Assembly (NCBI RefSeq): GCF_900116605.1 | Contig: NZ_FPBC01000003.1 | Coordinates: 186,001-250,000, forward strand | DNA length: 64,000 nt | DNA from: Pseudomonas marincola | Lineage (GTDB): Bacteria; Pseudomonadota; Gammaproteobacteria; Pseudomonadales; Pseudomonadaceae | Direction: 5' to 3' | Shown here: positions 47,720-56,837 of the stretch, piece by piece | Layout of the letters: every line of letters starts with the position of its first letter | How positions within the stretch are numbered: the stretch's first letter is position 1 | The notes under the pieces: model-generated | The model's database searches: none | What the model was told of the DNA's origin: nothing | The model's input: only the letters and a program-made list of their open reading frames with translations | Made by a program: the position numbers and the translations under genes

Positions 47720-48955
47720 TTACTTGCCTTCGCTCAGAGGCCAGTTGGCCATCAGCGTATTCGATGGCAGCTGCTCATCAAGCAACTTCTTCGCTGACGC
47801 CGCGCCAGCCACTGGCAAGCCGCTCGGATCGAGCAGACCAATCTGTACCAGTACGCTGGCCTGATCCCAGTAGATGTGCTCATGGCACAGCTTATCGCCA
47901 CGGAACTTGATCACACCCAGCATCGGAATCTCGACGTATTTGCCGGTCGGCGCAACGTTGGGCAGCATCCAGTCGATGGCTGTGGTGTGGGTGAAGCACA
48001 TGATGAATTCATCCACAATCTGCAGCGCGCCCACGGTGCGTGAGATTGGAATCAGCTTCATGTCGGGCGGATTGCCGTGGACGAAGTGGTTCTGATAGAA
48101 GCGGCTCAAGTCCTTCTGCCCAACACCGCCGGTCATGGTCGGGATGTGGTTTACATAGGGTTCAGCAACCATTGTCGCCATGGTCGCGGGAACGTCGCGA
48201 TTGCCGAACTCATGCAGAATGTGTTCTTCCCAGAGGGCGGACAGGTCGAAGTTAGGGCCGATCTCACGCTTGAGGGCGGCAATGCTGCGCTCGTGAGCCA
48301 TCTGCGCCGATGGCTTGTCGTAATGCATGCCACCTGCCCGGGCAAAAGCATGGTCGACGCCTGGGTAAGTGTAGATTTCAACCTTGTTGTTGCTGGCCAG
48401 GCGCTCGCTGATCTGCGCGCGTGCGGCGGCGTCGCAGTAGCCGTCATTCTCGGCGAAGTGCAGCACCAGTCGGCCCTTGAGTTGGTCCGCTTCATCCAGC
48501 ATGTGTTCGATGCCCATGCCGTAATAGCCAACGGCGCACGAGACAGATGTGCGCGTGGCGGTCAGCCAGGCGAGCTTGCCACCCAGGCAGAAACCGACAT
48601 AGCCCAAGCCTGAGTCCTCAACTTCGGGCATTGCTTTGAGTGCGCTGAGGCTGGCGTCGATGTCTTCGATGGCTTTATCAATATCCAGACGCTGGAACAG
48701 GTCGATGGCTACTTTGAAGTCGTCTTCGCCATAGCCCAGTTCGATGTTCGGCTGCAGCCGCCAGAACAGGTCGGGCACCAAGGCCACATAGCCTTCTTCG
48801 GCGTAGAAGTCGGCGACGGCGCGCATGTTGGAATTGACCCCGAAAATTTCCTGGCCAATTACCACACCCGGTCCTTTGCCGCTGGCTGGAAGAGCCAGAT
48901 AGCCGCCGAAAGTGGCGGTGCCGTCAGTGGCCTTTATCTCGATCATCTTGCCCAT
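47720..48955 (-). CDS. Dienelactone hydrolase fused to a SnoaL/NTF2-like domain
   Basis: A 411-residue two-domain protein. Residues 1-225 are a dienelactone hydrolase-type alpha/beta-hydrolase with Cys as nucleophile in GFCLGG (Cys123), Asp171 in AENDGYCD, His202 in GVDHAF and Glu36 in QEIFG. These are the same positions as the catalytic residues known from the chlorocatechol-pathway enzyme. Residues from about 235 to the end look like a SnoaL-like NTF2 fold (NRDVPATMATMVAEPYVNHIP, later FRGDKLCHEHIYWD). GGAG sits eight bases before the ATG. It lies 79 bases downstream of the polyene operon on the same strand; substrate unknown. Confidence 0.82.
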   Translation of the reverse strand: MGKMIEIKATDGTATFGGYLALPASGKGPGVVIGQEIFGVNSNMRAVADFYAEEGYVALVPDLFWRLQPNIELGYGEDDFKVAIDLFQRLDIDKAIEDIDASLSALKAMPEVEDSGLGYVGFCLGGKLAWLTATRTSVSCAVGYYGMGIEHMLDEADQLKGRLVLHFAENDGYCDAAARAQISERLASNNKVEIYTYPGVDHAFARAGGMHYDKPSAQMAHERSIAALKREIGPNFDLSALWEEHILHEFGNRDVPATMATMVAEPYVNHIPTMTGGVGQKDLSRFYQNHFVHGNPPDMKLIPISRTVGALQIVDEFIMCFTHTTAIDWMLPNVAPTGKYVEIPMLGVIKFRGDKLCHEHIYWDQASVLVQIGLLDPSGLPVAGAASAKKLLDEQLPSNTLMANWPLSEGK

Positions 48956-49034
48956 GTCACGTGCTCCACGTTTTTGAGTGAATATTGCTGGGTATTGTTT
49001 TAATGCTGTCTGAGTTCGTCGCGTGCCGAAACCC

Positions 49035-50270
49035 TCAGCACCAGCGTTTGAAAATAAGCGAGGTGTTGACGCCGCCGAAGGCGAAGTTGTTATTCATCAC
49101 GTAGTCGTTGTGCATCGTCCGGAACTCATCGCGCAGATAATCAAGCGGGCCGCAGCGAGTGTCTACCTGAGCAAGGTTGAGGGTGTGCACGTATTGGTTG
49201 CTGTTGAGCATCTCGATACAGAACCATGACTCAAGCGCGCCGCAGGCACCGAGGGTGTGACCGAGAAAGCTCTTTTGCGAAGAGATCGGCATGTTCTCGC
49301 CAAACAGACTGCTGGTGGCGAGCGTCTCGGCAATGTCGCCTTGTTCGGTGGCGGTGCCGTGGCCGTTAACGTAACCTATGGCCTGCGGTTCCAGCCCAGC
49401 ATCCTGCAAGGCCAACTCCATCGCCCCGCGCATGGTCGCCTGCTCGGGCTTGGTGATATGCATACCGTCGGCATTGCTGCCAAAGCCGACAATTTCAGCA
49501 TGAATTTTCGCGCCACGGGCCAGCGCATGCTCAAGCTCTTCGAGCACCAGCATGCCAGCTCCTTCACCAATCACTAAACCGTCGCGGCTGTTGTCGTAAG
49601 GGCGTGGCGCGCTCTGCGGCGTATCGTTCTGCAGGCTGGTGGCGTAAAGCGCATCGAAGACCATTGCCTCGGTTGGACAAAGCTCTTCTGCGCCCCCGGC
49701 CAGCATCATCGGCAGGCGGCCAAACTTGATCGCTTCATAGGCATAGCCAATGCCCTGGCTGCCGCTGGTGCAGGCACTTGAAGTGGGAATCAGGCGGCCT
49801 TTGAGGCCGAAGAAAATACTGATATTGGCCGCCGTGGTGTGCGGCATCATGCGGATGTAGGAGTTGGCGTTGAGGCCGTCCGCCACCGAATTTAGCAGCA
49901 TGTTGCCGAACGCCTTGATCTCATCGGTGCTGCCCGTGGAAGAGCCGCACGCCACGCCCATGCGCCCATCCTGAATGGACGGATCGCCAAGTAGCTGCGC
50001 ATGTTCCAGCGCCCGCTCAGCGGCGTACACCGCCAACTTGGAAACCCGGCCCATGCTGCGCAGTTGCTTGCGGGTCCAGTGTTTGGGCGTGCTGAAATTA
50101 TCGATGGGGCCGCCGAGGCGGGTATTCAATTCGCTGTAGCGATCCCACTCATCCATACGCCGGATGCCGCTGCGATTGGCGCGGAAGTTGGCTTCGATAG
50201 TGGCCCAGTCATCACCCAGCGAACTAACGCCAGCCATGCCGGTGACCACGACGCGTTTACACCCTGGCAT
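49035..50270 (-). CDS. Aryl polyene cluster ketosynthase (FabF-like, ApeR-like)
   Basis: A beta-ketoacyl-ACP synthase of 411 residues that would condense malonyl units during polyene growth. The full Cys-His-His triad is present: Cys167 in SSACTSG, His in GHGTATEQGD and His in LGHTLGACGALE. Position at the 3' end of the operon after the ketoreductase corresponds to apeR of E. coli-type clusters. The ATG at 50270 overlaps the ketoreductase stop (TGATG) and has GGAGG nine bases upstream; a GTG at 50276 is less well placed. No terminator is obvious behind it. Confidence 0.88.
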   Translation of the reverse strand: MPGCKRVVVTGMAGVSSLGDDWATIEANFRANRSGIRRMDEWDRYSELNTRLGGPIDNFSTPKHWTRKQLRSMGRVSKLAVYAAERALEHAQLLGDPSIQDGRMGVACGSSTGSTDEIKAFGNMLLNSVADGLNANSYIRMMPHTTAANISIFFGLKGRLIPTSSACTSGSQGIGYAYEAIKFGRLPMMLAGGAEELCPTEAMVFDALYATSLQNDTPQSAPRPYDNSRDGLVIGEGAGMLVLEELEHALARGAKIHAEIVGFGSNADGMHITKPEQATMRGAMELALQDAGLEPQAIGYVNGHGTATEQGDIAETLATSSLFGENMPISSQKSFLGHTLGACGALESWFCIEMLNSNQYVHTLNLAQVDTRCGPLDYLRDEFRTMHNDYVMNNNFAFGGVNTSLIFKRWC

Positions 50271-50998
50271 CAGCACAGACCTCCATTGACTGCGAGAACC
50301 TGGCGGGTGATATAACCCGCCTCTTCAGACATTAAAAAGTTAACGGCGCCCGCGACTTCTTCCGGGGTGCCGAGACGTTGCGCCGGGATCATCTTGAGCA
50401 GGTCTTCAACCGGCACATGGTCATCGAGCATGTCGGTATCGATCAGTCCGGGGGCGACGCAATTGACTGTGATCTTGCGCTTGCCGAGTTCAATCGCCAG
50501 GGCTTTTGCCGCGCCAATTACGCCGGCTTTCGAGGCACTGTAATTGACCTGGCCGCGATTGCCGATAAGCCCGGAAACCGACGTTATGCAGACAATCCGC
50601 CCGGCTTTGCGGCGGCGAATCATGGGCATGGTCAGCGGGTGTAGGACGTTATAGAAACCGTCGAGATTGGTGCGCAGCACCTGATCCCAGTCGTCCTCGC
50701 TGAGCGCCGGAAAAGCGCCGTCTCGGGTCAGGCCAGCGTTGCACACAACACCGTAATAGGCGCCGTGAGTTTCGATGTCCGCCTCGAGTTGTTCGCGGCA
50801 GGCCGTGCGGTCTGCCACATCGAACTGGAGGATGCGTGCGGTTTGGCCAAGCGCGACGATTTCGGCTTGCACCTGTTCGGCGTCTTCACGGCGGCTGCGG
50901 CAATGCAACACCAGATCATGCCCGCTGCGTGCCAGGCGCAACGCGATGGCGCGGCCAATTCCGCGGCTGGAGCCGGTTACCAAGATAGGGTCAGACAT
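50270..50998 (-). CDS. Aryl polyene cluster 3-ketoacyl-ACP reductase (FabG-like, ApeQ-like)
   Basis: An SDR reductase of 242 residues that reduces the beta-keto group after each condensation using NADPH. It shows the cofactor motif TGSSRGIG (residues 8-15), the NAG strand (CNAGL), and the catalytic Ser in ITSVSG, Tyr153 and Lys157 in NYSASKAG. It overlaps the dehydratase gene by eight bases and the ketosynthase by one, so all four of KS-DH-KR-KS are coupled. Equivalent in place to apeQ. Confidence 0.9.
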   Translation of the reverse strand: MSDPILVTGSSRGIGRAIALRLARSGHDLVLHCRSRREDAEQVQAEIVALGQTARILQFDVADRTACREQLEADIETHGAYYGVVCNAGLTRDGAFPALSEDDWDQVLRTNLDGFYNVLHPLTMPMIRRRKAGRIVCITSVSGLIGNRGQVNYSASKAGVIGAAKALAIELGKRKITVNCVAPGLIDTDMLDDHVPVEDLLKMIPAQRLGTPEEVAGAVNFLMSEEAGYITRQVLAVNGGLC

Positions 50999-51458
50999 GT
51001 TTTTTGGCCTCGCCGGATTCTGCTAAGTATTGGCTTGCATTGGGTGGCTGAAATACGTTCAGGCGGGCGCTGGCAAGGATTTTTGGGCCGGTCATTTCGC
51101 ACTCGAAAACCGCCATGCCGTTGTCGTCCTGCAGCGAGCGCTGCGCTTTGATGGTTAAGGCTGTGCCCGCTGCAAAAGCCTCGACATTGCAGGTGTACTT
51201 GCGTGTACCCAGCAAAAATCCCAGCGCCACCGGCTCATTGGCTGTGCGCGCATGGCATCCGGCAAAGGCGGCGATGGTTTGCGCCATGAGTTCGACACCG
51301 ACCCAGGCGGGCATGCTGCCGTCGGCCTGACTGAACAGGCCACCGGCTTTAACCAGAACACGGGTTTCGATGTCATCGACGCCAAAGCGGATAACCTCGT
51401 CAATCAACAGCATGTCGCCCGAGTGGGGAACGAGGTCCGCCACAGAAAACAGACTCAT
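50991..51458 (-). CDS. Aryl polyene cluster 3-hydroxyacyl-ACP dehydratase (ApeP-like)
   Basis: A single hotdog-fold dehydratase of 155 residues, expected to remove water from the 3-hydroxyacyl-ACP to extend the conjugated chain. The FabZ/FabA-type catalytic histidine lies in PHSGDMLLID (about residue 12), and the central helix has GVELMAQTIAAFAGCHA. I start at the ATG at 51458, which overlaps the ketosynthase stop (TGATG); the frame has a TTG one codon earlier. It is the second dehydratase of the cluster, the first being fused to the ligase. Confidence 0.85.
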   Translation of the reverse strand: MSLFSVADLVPHSGDMLLIDEVIRFGVDDIETRVLVKAGGLFSQADGSMPAWVGVELMAQTIAAFAGCHARTANEPVALGFLLGTRKYTCNVEAFAAGTALTIKAQRSLQDDNGMAVFECEMTGPKILASARLNVFQPPNASQYLAESGEAKKHV

Positions 51459-52654
51459 CAAACAACTCCCAGAATCAGGCTGACATTACTGCCGCCAAAG
51501 GCGAATGAGTTGCTCATCGCAACGCGCGCGGGTGTGGTGAATGCATAACCCGGGCTGGCAAACTGCAGGCGCGGTAACTGCGGGTCGAACTGGCCATCCC
51601 AGATATGCGGAGGCGCCAATTGCTGACGATTGTGTTCGCTAAGCGTCAGCCAGCAGAACGCCGCCTCCAACGCTCCAGCCGCGCCAAGCGTATGGCCGCT
51701 GAGGGGTTTGGTCGATGAACTGCAAATACCCTCGGGGAACACCGCCTGTACGGCGAGTGATTCCATTGCATCATTGTGCTGCGTCGCGGTGCCATGCAGG
51801 TTGAGGTAGTCGATATCACTCGCTGCAAGACCGGCGGCCTGCAGCGCTTTGTGCATGGCTTGCTGTGCGCCCAGTCCGTTGGGTTCGGGCGCCGAGATGT
51901 GGTGCGCGTCGGAGCAGGCGCCGCCGCCGAGCAAGGCAATGGATCGCGATGATGGCTCATTGGCCTGACGCGTCATTATGAACAACGCAGCACCTTCGCC
52001 AATATTGATGCCCTGGCGATTGTTTGAAAACGGGTTGCAGCGCTCAGCGGTGACCGCTTCCAGTGCGCTGAAACCATTCAGGGTCAGGCCGCACAAGCTG
52101 TCTGCACCGCCGCACAGCACGACATCGCAAACCCCCTGGCTGAGCAGACGATGAGCGCTGAGCAACGCCCGGGCGCTCGAGGTGCACGCAGTGGAGATGC
52201 TATACACCGGGCCGCTCAAGCCCAGCCATTCACTCAGGAACGCGGCTGGCGCTGCAATTTCCTGTTGCGCGTAGTTGTAATCCGCGGGTAACGCGCCCGC
52301 TGCCTCGAAAGCCGCAATGCCTTGCGAGGCTTCATCAATTCCCGAGGTGCTGGTGCCTATCACAACGGCCACGCGGTGGCTGCCGAAGCGTTCAATTGCC
52401 AGGCGAATTTGCGGCTCGATCTGCAATGCGGCGGCCAGCAGTAATTGGTTATTGCGGCTCGCGCAGTGTTGCATGCCGGCCGGCATCGGCGGCAGCGTAG
52501 CGTCTACCGCGCCGATAGTCAGCGCCTGACCAGTGACCCAGCCGCTGTGCTTGCGCATACCCGAGGTGTCGCCCTTGAACAGCGTCGCTGCAACCGTTTC
52601 GCAGCTTGTGCCGAGCGAGCAGATCACCCCCAAGGCGTTTAAGTAACTGGGCAT
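51458..52654 (-). CDS. Aryl polyene cluster ketosynthase (ApeO-like)
   Basis: A beta-ketoacyl synthase of 398 residues with an intact triad: Cys157 in STACTSSA, His in LHGTATQHND and His in SGHTLGAAGALEA. In characterised clusters ApeO pairs with a separate chain-length factor (ApeC), which would lie beyond the right edge of this window. The ATG at 52654 overlaps the lipoprotein stop by one base. The frame is open 33 codons further upstream, but those overlap the lipoprotein gene and lack family similarity. Confidence 0.87.
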   Translation of the reverse strand: MPSYLNALGVICSLGTSCETVAATLFKGDTSGMRKHSGWVTGQALTIGAVDATLPPMPAGMQHCASRNNQLLLAAALQIEPQIRLAIERFGSHRVAVVIGTSTSGIDEASQGIAAFEAAGALPADYNYAQQEIAAPAAFLSEWLGLSGPVYSISTACTSSARALLSAHRLLSQGVCDVVLCGGADSLCGLTLNGFSALEAVTAERCNPFSNNRQGINIGEGAALFIMTRQANEPSSRSIALLGGGACSDAHHISAPEPNGLGAQQAMHKALQAAGLAASDIDYLNLHGTATQHNDAMESLAVQAVFPEGICSSSTKPLSGHTLGAAGALEAAFCWLTLSEHNRQQLAPPHIWDGQFDPQLPRLQFASPGYAFTTPARVAMSNSFAFGGSNVSLILGVV

Positions 52655-53154
52655 CAAGGATTCTCGTTGTCGGCTAGTGGGCTGAACTGATATCGCACGT
52701 GTTCGCCTTTCTCCAAAGTGAAATGTAATTCGTCGCTGTAACTCACCCGCCAATCAGGGCGCAGCGTGCGTTGCATGGCGCTGCTGGTCCAGCTGTCTGC
52801 GGGGTAATTATCCCTCAGGCCAGGCACTGTGCTGAGTGAAAATAACAGGGCTGAAAACAATTCACGGCTTTCATCATTGGGCGGCAACAGGCCTTCGTCG
52901 TGCCACTGGCCTGCGCTCAGTTGCTGTCGCGCCAGTGGTGTGCCGATAAGGTCGAACAGCGACCAGCGCGACCCTTGTGCCTGCGGCTGAATGACCAGTA
53001 GCCAGTCCTCAGTCGTATCGTTTGTCTGGCGTTGCACATGCATCGATACCGGCAGCGATACATGCAGCTGCGGCTCGCCTTGTGGCAATGGCGTGCGGCC
53101 GGCGCAAGCGCTCAGCAAAAGGCACAGGCTGATGCAGAGAATGCGCACAATCAC
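52654..53154 (-). CDS. DUF3261 lipoprotein of the aryl polyene cluster (GTG start)
   Basis: A small lipoprotein (166 residues) with a type II signal peptide (VRILCISLCLLLSAC, lipobox LSAC) and a beta-rich body consistent with DUF3261, the family encoded at the apeN place of E. coli-type clusters. A role in carrying or anchoring the pigment at the outer membrane is inferred from context. There is no ATG near the signal. I choose the GTG at 53154, which follows AGG by about six bases; another GTG two codons later is possible. The open frame extends up to 53277, overlapping the flavoprotein gene. Confidence 0.75.
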   Translation of the reverse strand: MIVRILCISLCLLLSACAGRTPLPQGEPQLHVSLPVSMHVQRQTNDTTEDWLLVIQPQAQGSRWSLFDLIGTPLARQQLSAGQWHDEGLLPPNDESRELFSALLFSLSTVPGLRDNYPADSWTSSAMQRTLRPDWRVSYSDELHFTLEKGEHVRYQFSPLADNENP

Positions 53155-53233
53155 GACGGCACCTGCAAGACGTGGCTTTGCAGAAACCAGAAACCGAAGC
53201 GGGTCTTTCCAATGTAAGTCGCGGCCGGGTTCA

Positions 53234-54490
53234 TCACAGTCCTTGCTGCTTGGGCGCACACAATTGCGCCAGCACATTGAGCCGGCGCTTGGGGTCGCTT
53301 ACGTAAGGGTTGGATTCATCCCATGCATAACCTGCAAGGATCGAGCTGATCATGCGGCGGATTTGCGGTGCGGCATTTTCAAAGAAGATCACGTCCTGCA
53401 ATGAGCCGTCGTACCAGCCCTCCACGTAAGCGCGGAAGGTATCCACGCCTTTCTTTAACGGCTCGGCAAATTCGCGCTGCCAGTCGACCTGCTCACCAGT
53501 CAACTGACGATGCAACACCGCCGCTGCCATGCTGGCCGAGCGCATGGCAATGGTCACGCCCGAGGAAAATACCGGATCCAGGAACTCGGCCGCATTGCCC
53601 AGCAATGCGAAGCCCTGGCCATGCATACGCTTAACATTGGCCGAGTAGCCGCCCAGTGTGCTCACCGGTGTGTCCCACACGGCATTGGCCAGAATCGCGT
53701 TGAGTGAGGGCGCTTGTCTGATCAATTCGCGCAGGTTGGCTTCTGGGTTGTCGCCGAGGCTTGCATAGTGCGAAGCGTCTGCCACCGCGCCGACAGAGGT
53801 GCGACCGTTGCTGAAGGGAATGGTCCAATACCAGACATCACGCAACTCGGGATGAGTGCTGATAAGAATTCGCTCACGGTTGAAGGCCGGGCTGTCGATG
53901 TGGTCTTCAATGTGGGTGAACAGGGCCTTGCGCACCGGGAAGTTCGACGGTTGTTCGAGATCCAGCAAGCGCGGCAGCACGCGGCCATAGCCACTGGCGT
54001 CGAGCACAAATTCACAGTCGATCAGGTATTGCTGCGCATCTGTCAGGCGCTTGACCCGCAGTTGCGGCGTGGCCCCGGAGAAATCGGCGGCTACCACCTC
54101 TTCTTCATAGCGAATCTCAACACCTTGGCGCTGCGCCTCATCCGCCAGGATTTTATCGAATCGACTGCGCTCGACCTGAAAGGTTGAGCCTTTACCGACC
54201 GTGTATCCGTCGCGAAAGTCGATGTCGGCAGAGCGCTCGCCGCAGGCAAATGCAGCGCCATGTTTGACCTGAAATCCGGCTGACTCGATAGCCTCAAGCA
54301 TGCCGGCTTCCTCAATGAAGTCGAGGCAGTGCGCGAGCAGGCTTTCGCCAATGGAGAAGCGTGGGAAGCGCTGGCGCTCAAGCACCAGTACATCGTGGCC
54401 GTTGCGTTTAAGCAGGGCGCTGGCGATGGCGCCGGCGGGGCCTGCACCAATGACGACGACCGTACGCTTGAGTGGTTCAACTGGCTGCAT
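53234..54490 (-). CDS. FAD-dependent halogenase-like monooxygenase
   Basis: A flavoprotein of 418 residues from the PHBH-like oxidoreductase class. The FAD-binding GAGPAG (residues 15-20) follows a basic N-terminus, then ERQRFPRFSIGESLL. Two hallmarks of flavin-dependent halogenases are visible: a lysine at residue 76 in the GFQVKHGAAF segment and the WxWxIP motif as WYWTIP (residues 220-225). The second FAD motif GFALLGNAAEFLDPVFSSGV is near residues 293-312. It may halogenate or hydroxylate the aryl head of the polyene; related geranylgeranyl-reductase-type enzymes are the alternative. It overlaps the exporter gene by 14 bases. Confidence 0.75.
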   Translation of the reverse strand: MQPVEPLKRTVVVIGAGPAGAIASALLKRNGHDVLVLERQRFPRFSIGESLLAHCLDFIEEAGMLEAIESAGFQVKHGAAFACGERSADIDFRDGYTVGKGSTFQVERSRFDKILADEAQRQGVEIRYEEEVVAADFSGATPQLRVKRLTDAQQYLIDCEFVLDASGYGRVLPRLLDLEQPSNFPVRKALFTHIEDHIDSPAFNRERILISTHPELRDVWYWTIPFSNGRTSVGAVADASHYASLGDNPEANLRELIRQAPSLNAILANAVWDTPVSTLGGYSANVKRMHGQGFALLGNAAEFLDPVFSSGVTIAMRSASMAAAVLHRQLTGEQVDWQREFAEPLKKGVDTFRAYVEGWYDGSLQDVIFFENAAPQIRRMISSILAGYAWDESNPYVSDPKRRLNVLAQLCAPKQQGL

Positions 54491-56837
54491 GTTGCGTCCT
54501 TGCCTGATTGATATCGGCTGATTGAGACGGGGCAGAAGGCTGGCCCGGGGTCGCCCATGGCGAGTAGATAAAGCTGAACAGCAGGCCCAGGCTCACGGTC
54601 AGGCCAAAGTTGGCAATCGCCGGCGTACTGCTGAATAACAGAAGGCCGAACGACAGCCAACTGGTCAATGCTGAAAGCAGTGTACCGATCAGACTCACCG
54701 CTTCGCCTCCCACAGATTCGCGCATCAGAATGGCGTAGTCGATACCAATGGCTGTGATCAGCAGCAGGCCGAAAACGCTGAACAATGTCAGTGGTTGGCC
54801 CAGCCAGCCCAAGCAGGCGAGGGCGGTGATTGCCGCGAGCAGTGGCAGGCTGACGACGCGCAATGCGCCACGCAGACCAAAGGGAATGCACAGCAACACG
54901 ACAATGGCGGCGCAGGAAATCAGCTTGAGTGTGGCGGCGCTGATTTGCGTCTCGGTGAATAACGCGTTGAGTTCGCCCAGCCGGTCGACCAGCTCGACAC
55001 CTTCAAGCCCGGTCGCTGCATCCTCAAGCAAGGCTGTGGCTGTTTGCCCGTCGAGGCTGACCAATCCGCTCACGCCACTGGCGCTTTTGCCCATCCACAA
55101 TGGACGCCATGGCTCTGCCAGCGTCTGTTCAAGAATCTCATCGAGACTCGGGCGTGGCTGGTGCAGTAAACCTTCGACCTCGGCATTAAGCGCCGCCTCG
55201 GCAATACCCGCATCAAGCAATGGTTGCCAGTGTTGGGGCAGAGCCTGCAAGGCTTTGTGCAAATTATCGAGCTGCTCGTCAGGCAATATCAGCTGATTGA
55301 GTGAGCGATAGCCGCGCAGTTGATTGTTGCTGACGAGTGCATCGAGGCGCTCGCTCAAAGCCGCCTGACGCGCGAGTAGTTGTTGCTCGTCTGCCGCCCG
55401 CACCAGATAAAACTGGCTGGTGGGCTGTTGCCCGGTAAGTTCGGCAATCCGTTGCGCTTGCGCCGCGAGTTCGGGCTCCTTGCCCAGCCACTGGCGTAGA
55501 TCGTTCTGGGTGTGCAGTTGCGCGATACCGCCCAGGCAAAACAACGGCACGCCGATAATCATTGGCCAGCGAGCTTTTTTAATGCACCACAAGCGCGCTG
55601 CCAACAAGCCGTTGGCGAGATTGAGTAAACTCCGCCCAGGTTGCAGTTGCATCCCCTTGAAACAGGCGGGAAGCAGGCAGATTGCGCACAGATAGGCGCC
55701 GATCAAACCGGCGGCCGAGAACACTGCGATCTGAGTTAATGCCTGAAAGGGTGTGAAGGCCAGCGCGACGTAACCCAGCAGATTGGTCGCAAGGCTCAGG
55801 GTCAGTCCGGGCAGGGTTGCACGCATCGCGCTCCAGCTCTGCCATTGCTGCTGCGCCCAGCATTTACTCAAATAGTGCTGCGGGTAATCAATGGCCACGC
55901 CGATCAGGCTCGCGCCAAGAATCAGGGTGAGCGCATTGATCTGGCCGAACCACAGCACGCAGGCGCTGGTGCCCGCCAATAGCGCCACCGCAACGGGCAG
56001 CAAACTCAACAGCACACGGGTGCGCCGGTAGGCAAACAGCAGCAGCGCAATTAAACCGACAATGGCGGCGCCACCGAGCAGGCTGATCTCTTGTGTGGCT
56101 TGGGCCTGGCCGGCGTTGGCATAAAGTACACCGCCGCTGGCGAGCAGTTGGCCGCCAGCGGCTTGTGCCTGCTCACGGGCCTTGGCGACATCTGCGGCGA
56201 CCTTAGCCGGGGCCTGCATATCAAAGGCATCGCCGTGGCTCTGCGCACGTACCAGTACCCATGTTTTGGCGTTGTCGTTGATCAGCAGCGCGCCGCTGCC
56301 AAGGTCGACCTGGACATTACTGTGCGGATTGAGCGTGGTTTGCGCCTTGGCTGTCAGGCCCAGCCAGTCTTGTTCAAGGGGCACCAGACTGAAACCTGCA
56401 AAGGTATCGAACAACTCGCCAGAGCGCCGTTGGACAAACTCATCGGGCTGATTGATCAGCAGCGACTTTTCTGCCGCCGGCAGCAATGCCAGGCGCTGCG
56501 CCAGCAGTTGTTGGCGCAGGTCTGACAAGTCATTGCGCACGCTCCATTGAACGGCGGAAAAGTGCTGGCTCTTGCGCAGTTGTCCGGCAATGGCTTGCGT
56601 CAGTTGAATGGCTTCGCGTCGTTCACGGTGGCCGACCAGCAGTAGCAGCTCGCGGTTGAGTGGCTCTTGTATGCGCTGTTCCGCCGCGCGGATTTCGCCA
56701 TCAATCTGATTGCTGGGCAGCAACGCCAACAAGCTGGCGGCCACAGGCGGGCCACTGCGCCATTGCCATGCTGCAAGGCACAACAACGCCAAGAGGCCTA
56801 TGCCGAACAGGCGCGGCAGTGTGCGCTCAGTCTGCAA
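54477..56837 (-). CDS. MMPL/RND-family exporter of the aryl polyene cluster (TTG start)
   Basis: A 786-residue inner-membrane transporter of the MMPL/RND type, matching the apeM place. It has the duplicated layout of this family: a first helix (LFGIGLLALLCLAAW), a large periplasmic domain (about residues 35-245), a block of about five helices (ISLLGGAAIVGLIALLLFAYR onward, with GVAIDYPQHYL), a second periplasmic domain (about 440-630) and a second helix block with GIDYAILMRES. It probably moves the lipid-linked pigment out of the inner membrane. The start appears to be TTG at 56837, overlapping the LolA-like gene by 11 bases; no ATG fits. Confidence 0.85.
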   Translation of the reverse strand: MQTERTLPRLFGIGLLALLCLAAWQWRSGPPVAASLLALLPSNQIDGEIRAAEQRIQEPLNRELLLLVGHRERREAIQLTQAIAGQLRKSQHFSAVQWSVRNDLSDLRQQLLAQRLALLPAAEKSLLINQPDEFVQRRSGELFDTFAGFSLVPLEQDWLGLTAKAQTTLNPHSNVQVDLGSGALLINDNAKTWVLVRAQSHGDAFDMQAPAKVAADVAKAREQAQAAGGQLLASGGVLYANAGQAQATQEISLLGGAAIVGLIALLLFAYRRTRVLLSLLPVAVALLAGTSACVLWFGQINALTLILGASLIGVAIDYPQHYLSKCWAQQQWQSWSAMRATLPGLTLSLATNLLGYVALAFTPFQALTQIAVFSAAGLIGAYLCAICLLPACFKGMQLQPGRSLLNLANGLLAARLWCIKKARWPMIIGVPLFCLGGIAQLHTQNDLRQWLGKEPELAAQAQRIAELTGQQPTSQFYLVRAADEQQLLARQAALSERLDALVSNNQLRGYRSLNQLILPDEQLDNLHKALQALPQHWQPLLDAGIAEAALNAEVEGLLHQPRPSLDEILEQTLAEPWRPLWMGKSASGVSGLVSLDGQTATALLEDAATGLEGVELVDRLGELNALFTETQISAATLKLISCAAIVVLLCIPFGLRGALRVVSLPLLAAITALACLGWLGQPLTLFSVFGLLLITAIGIDYAILMRESVGGEAVSLIGTLLSALTSWLSFGLLLFSSTPAIANFGLTVSLGLLFSFIYSPWATPGQPSAPSQSADINQARTQHAAS

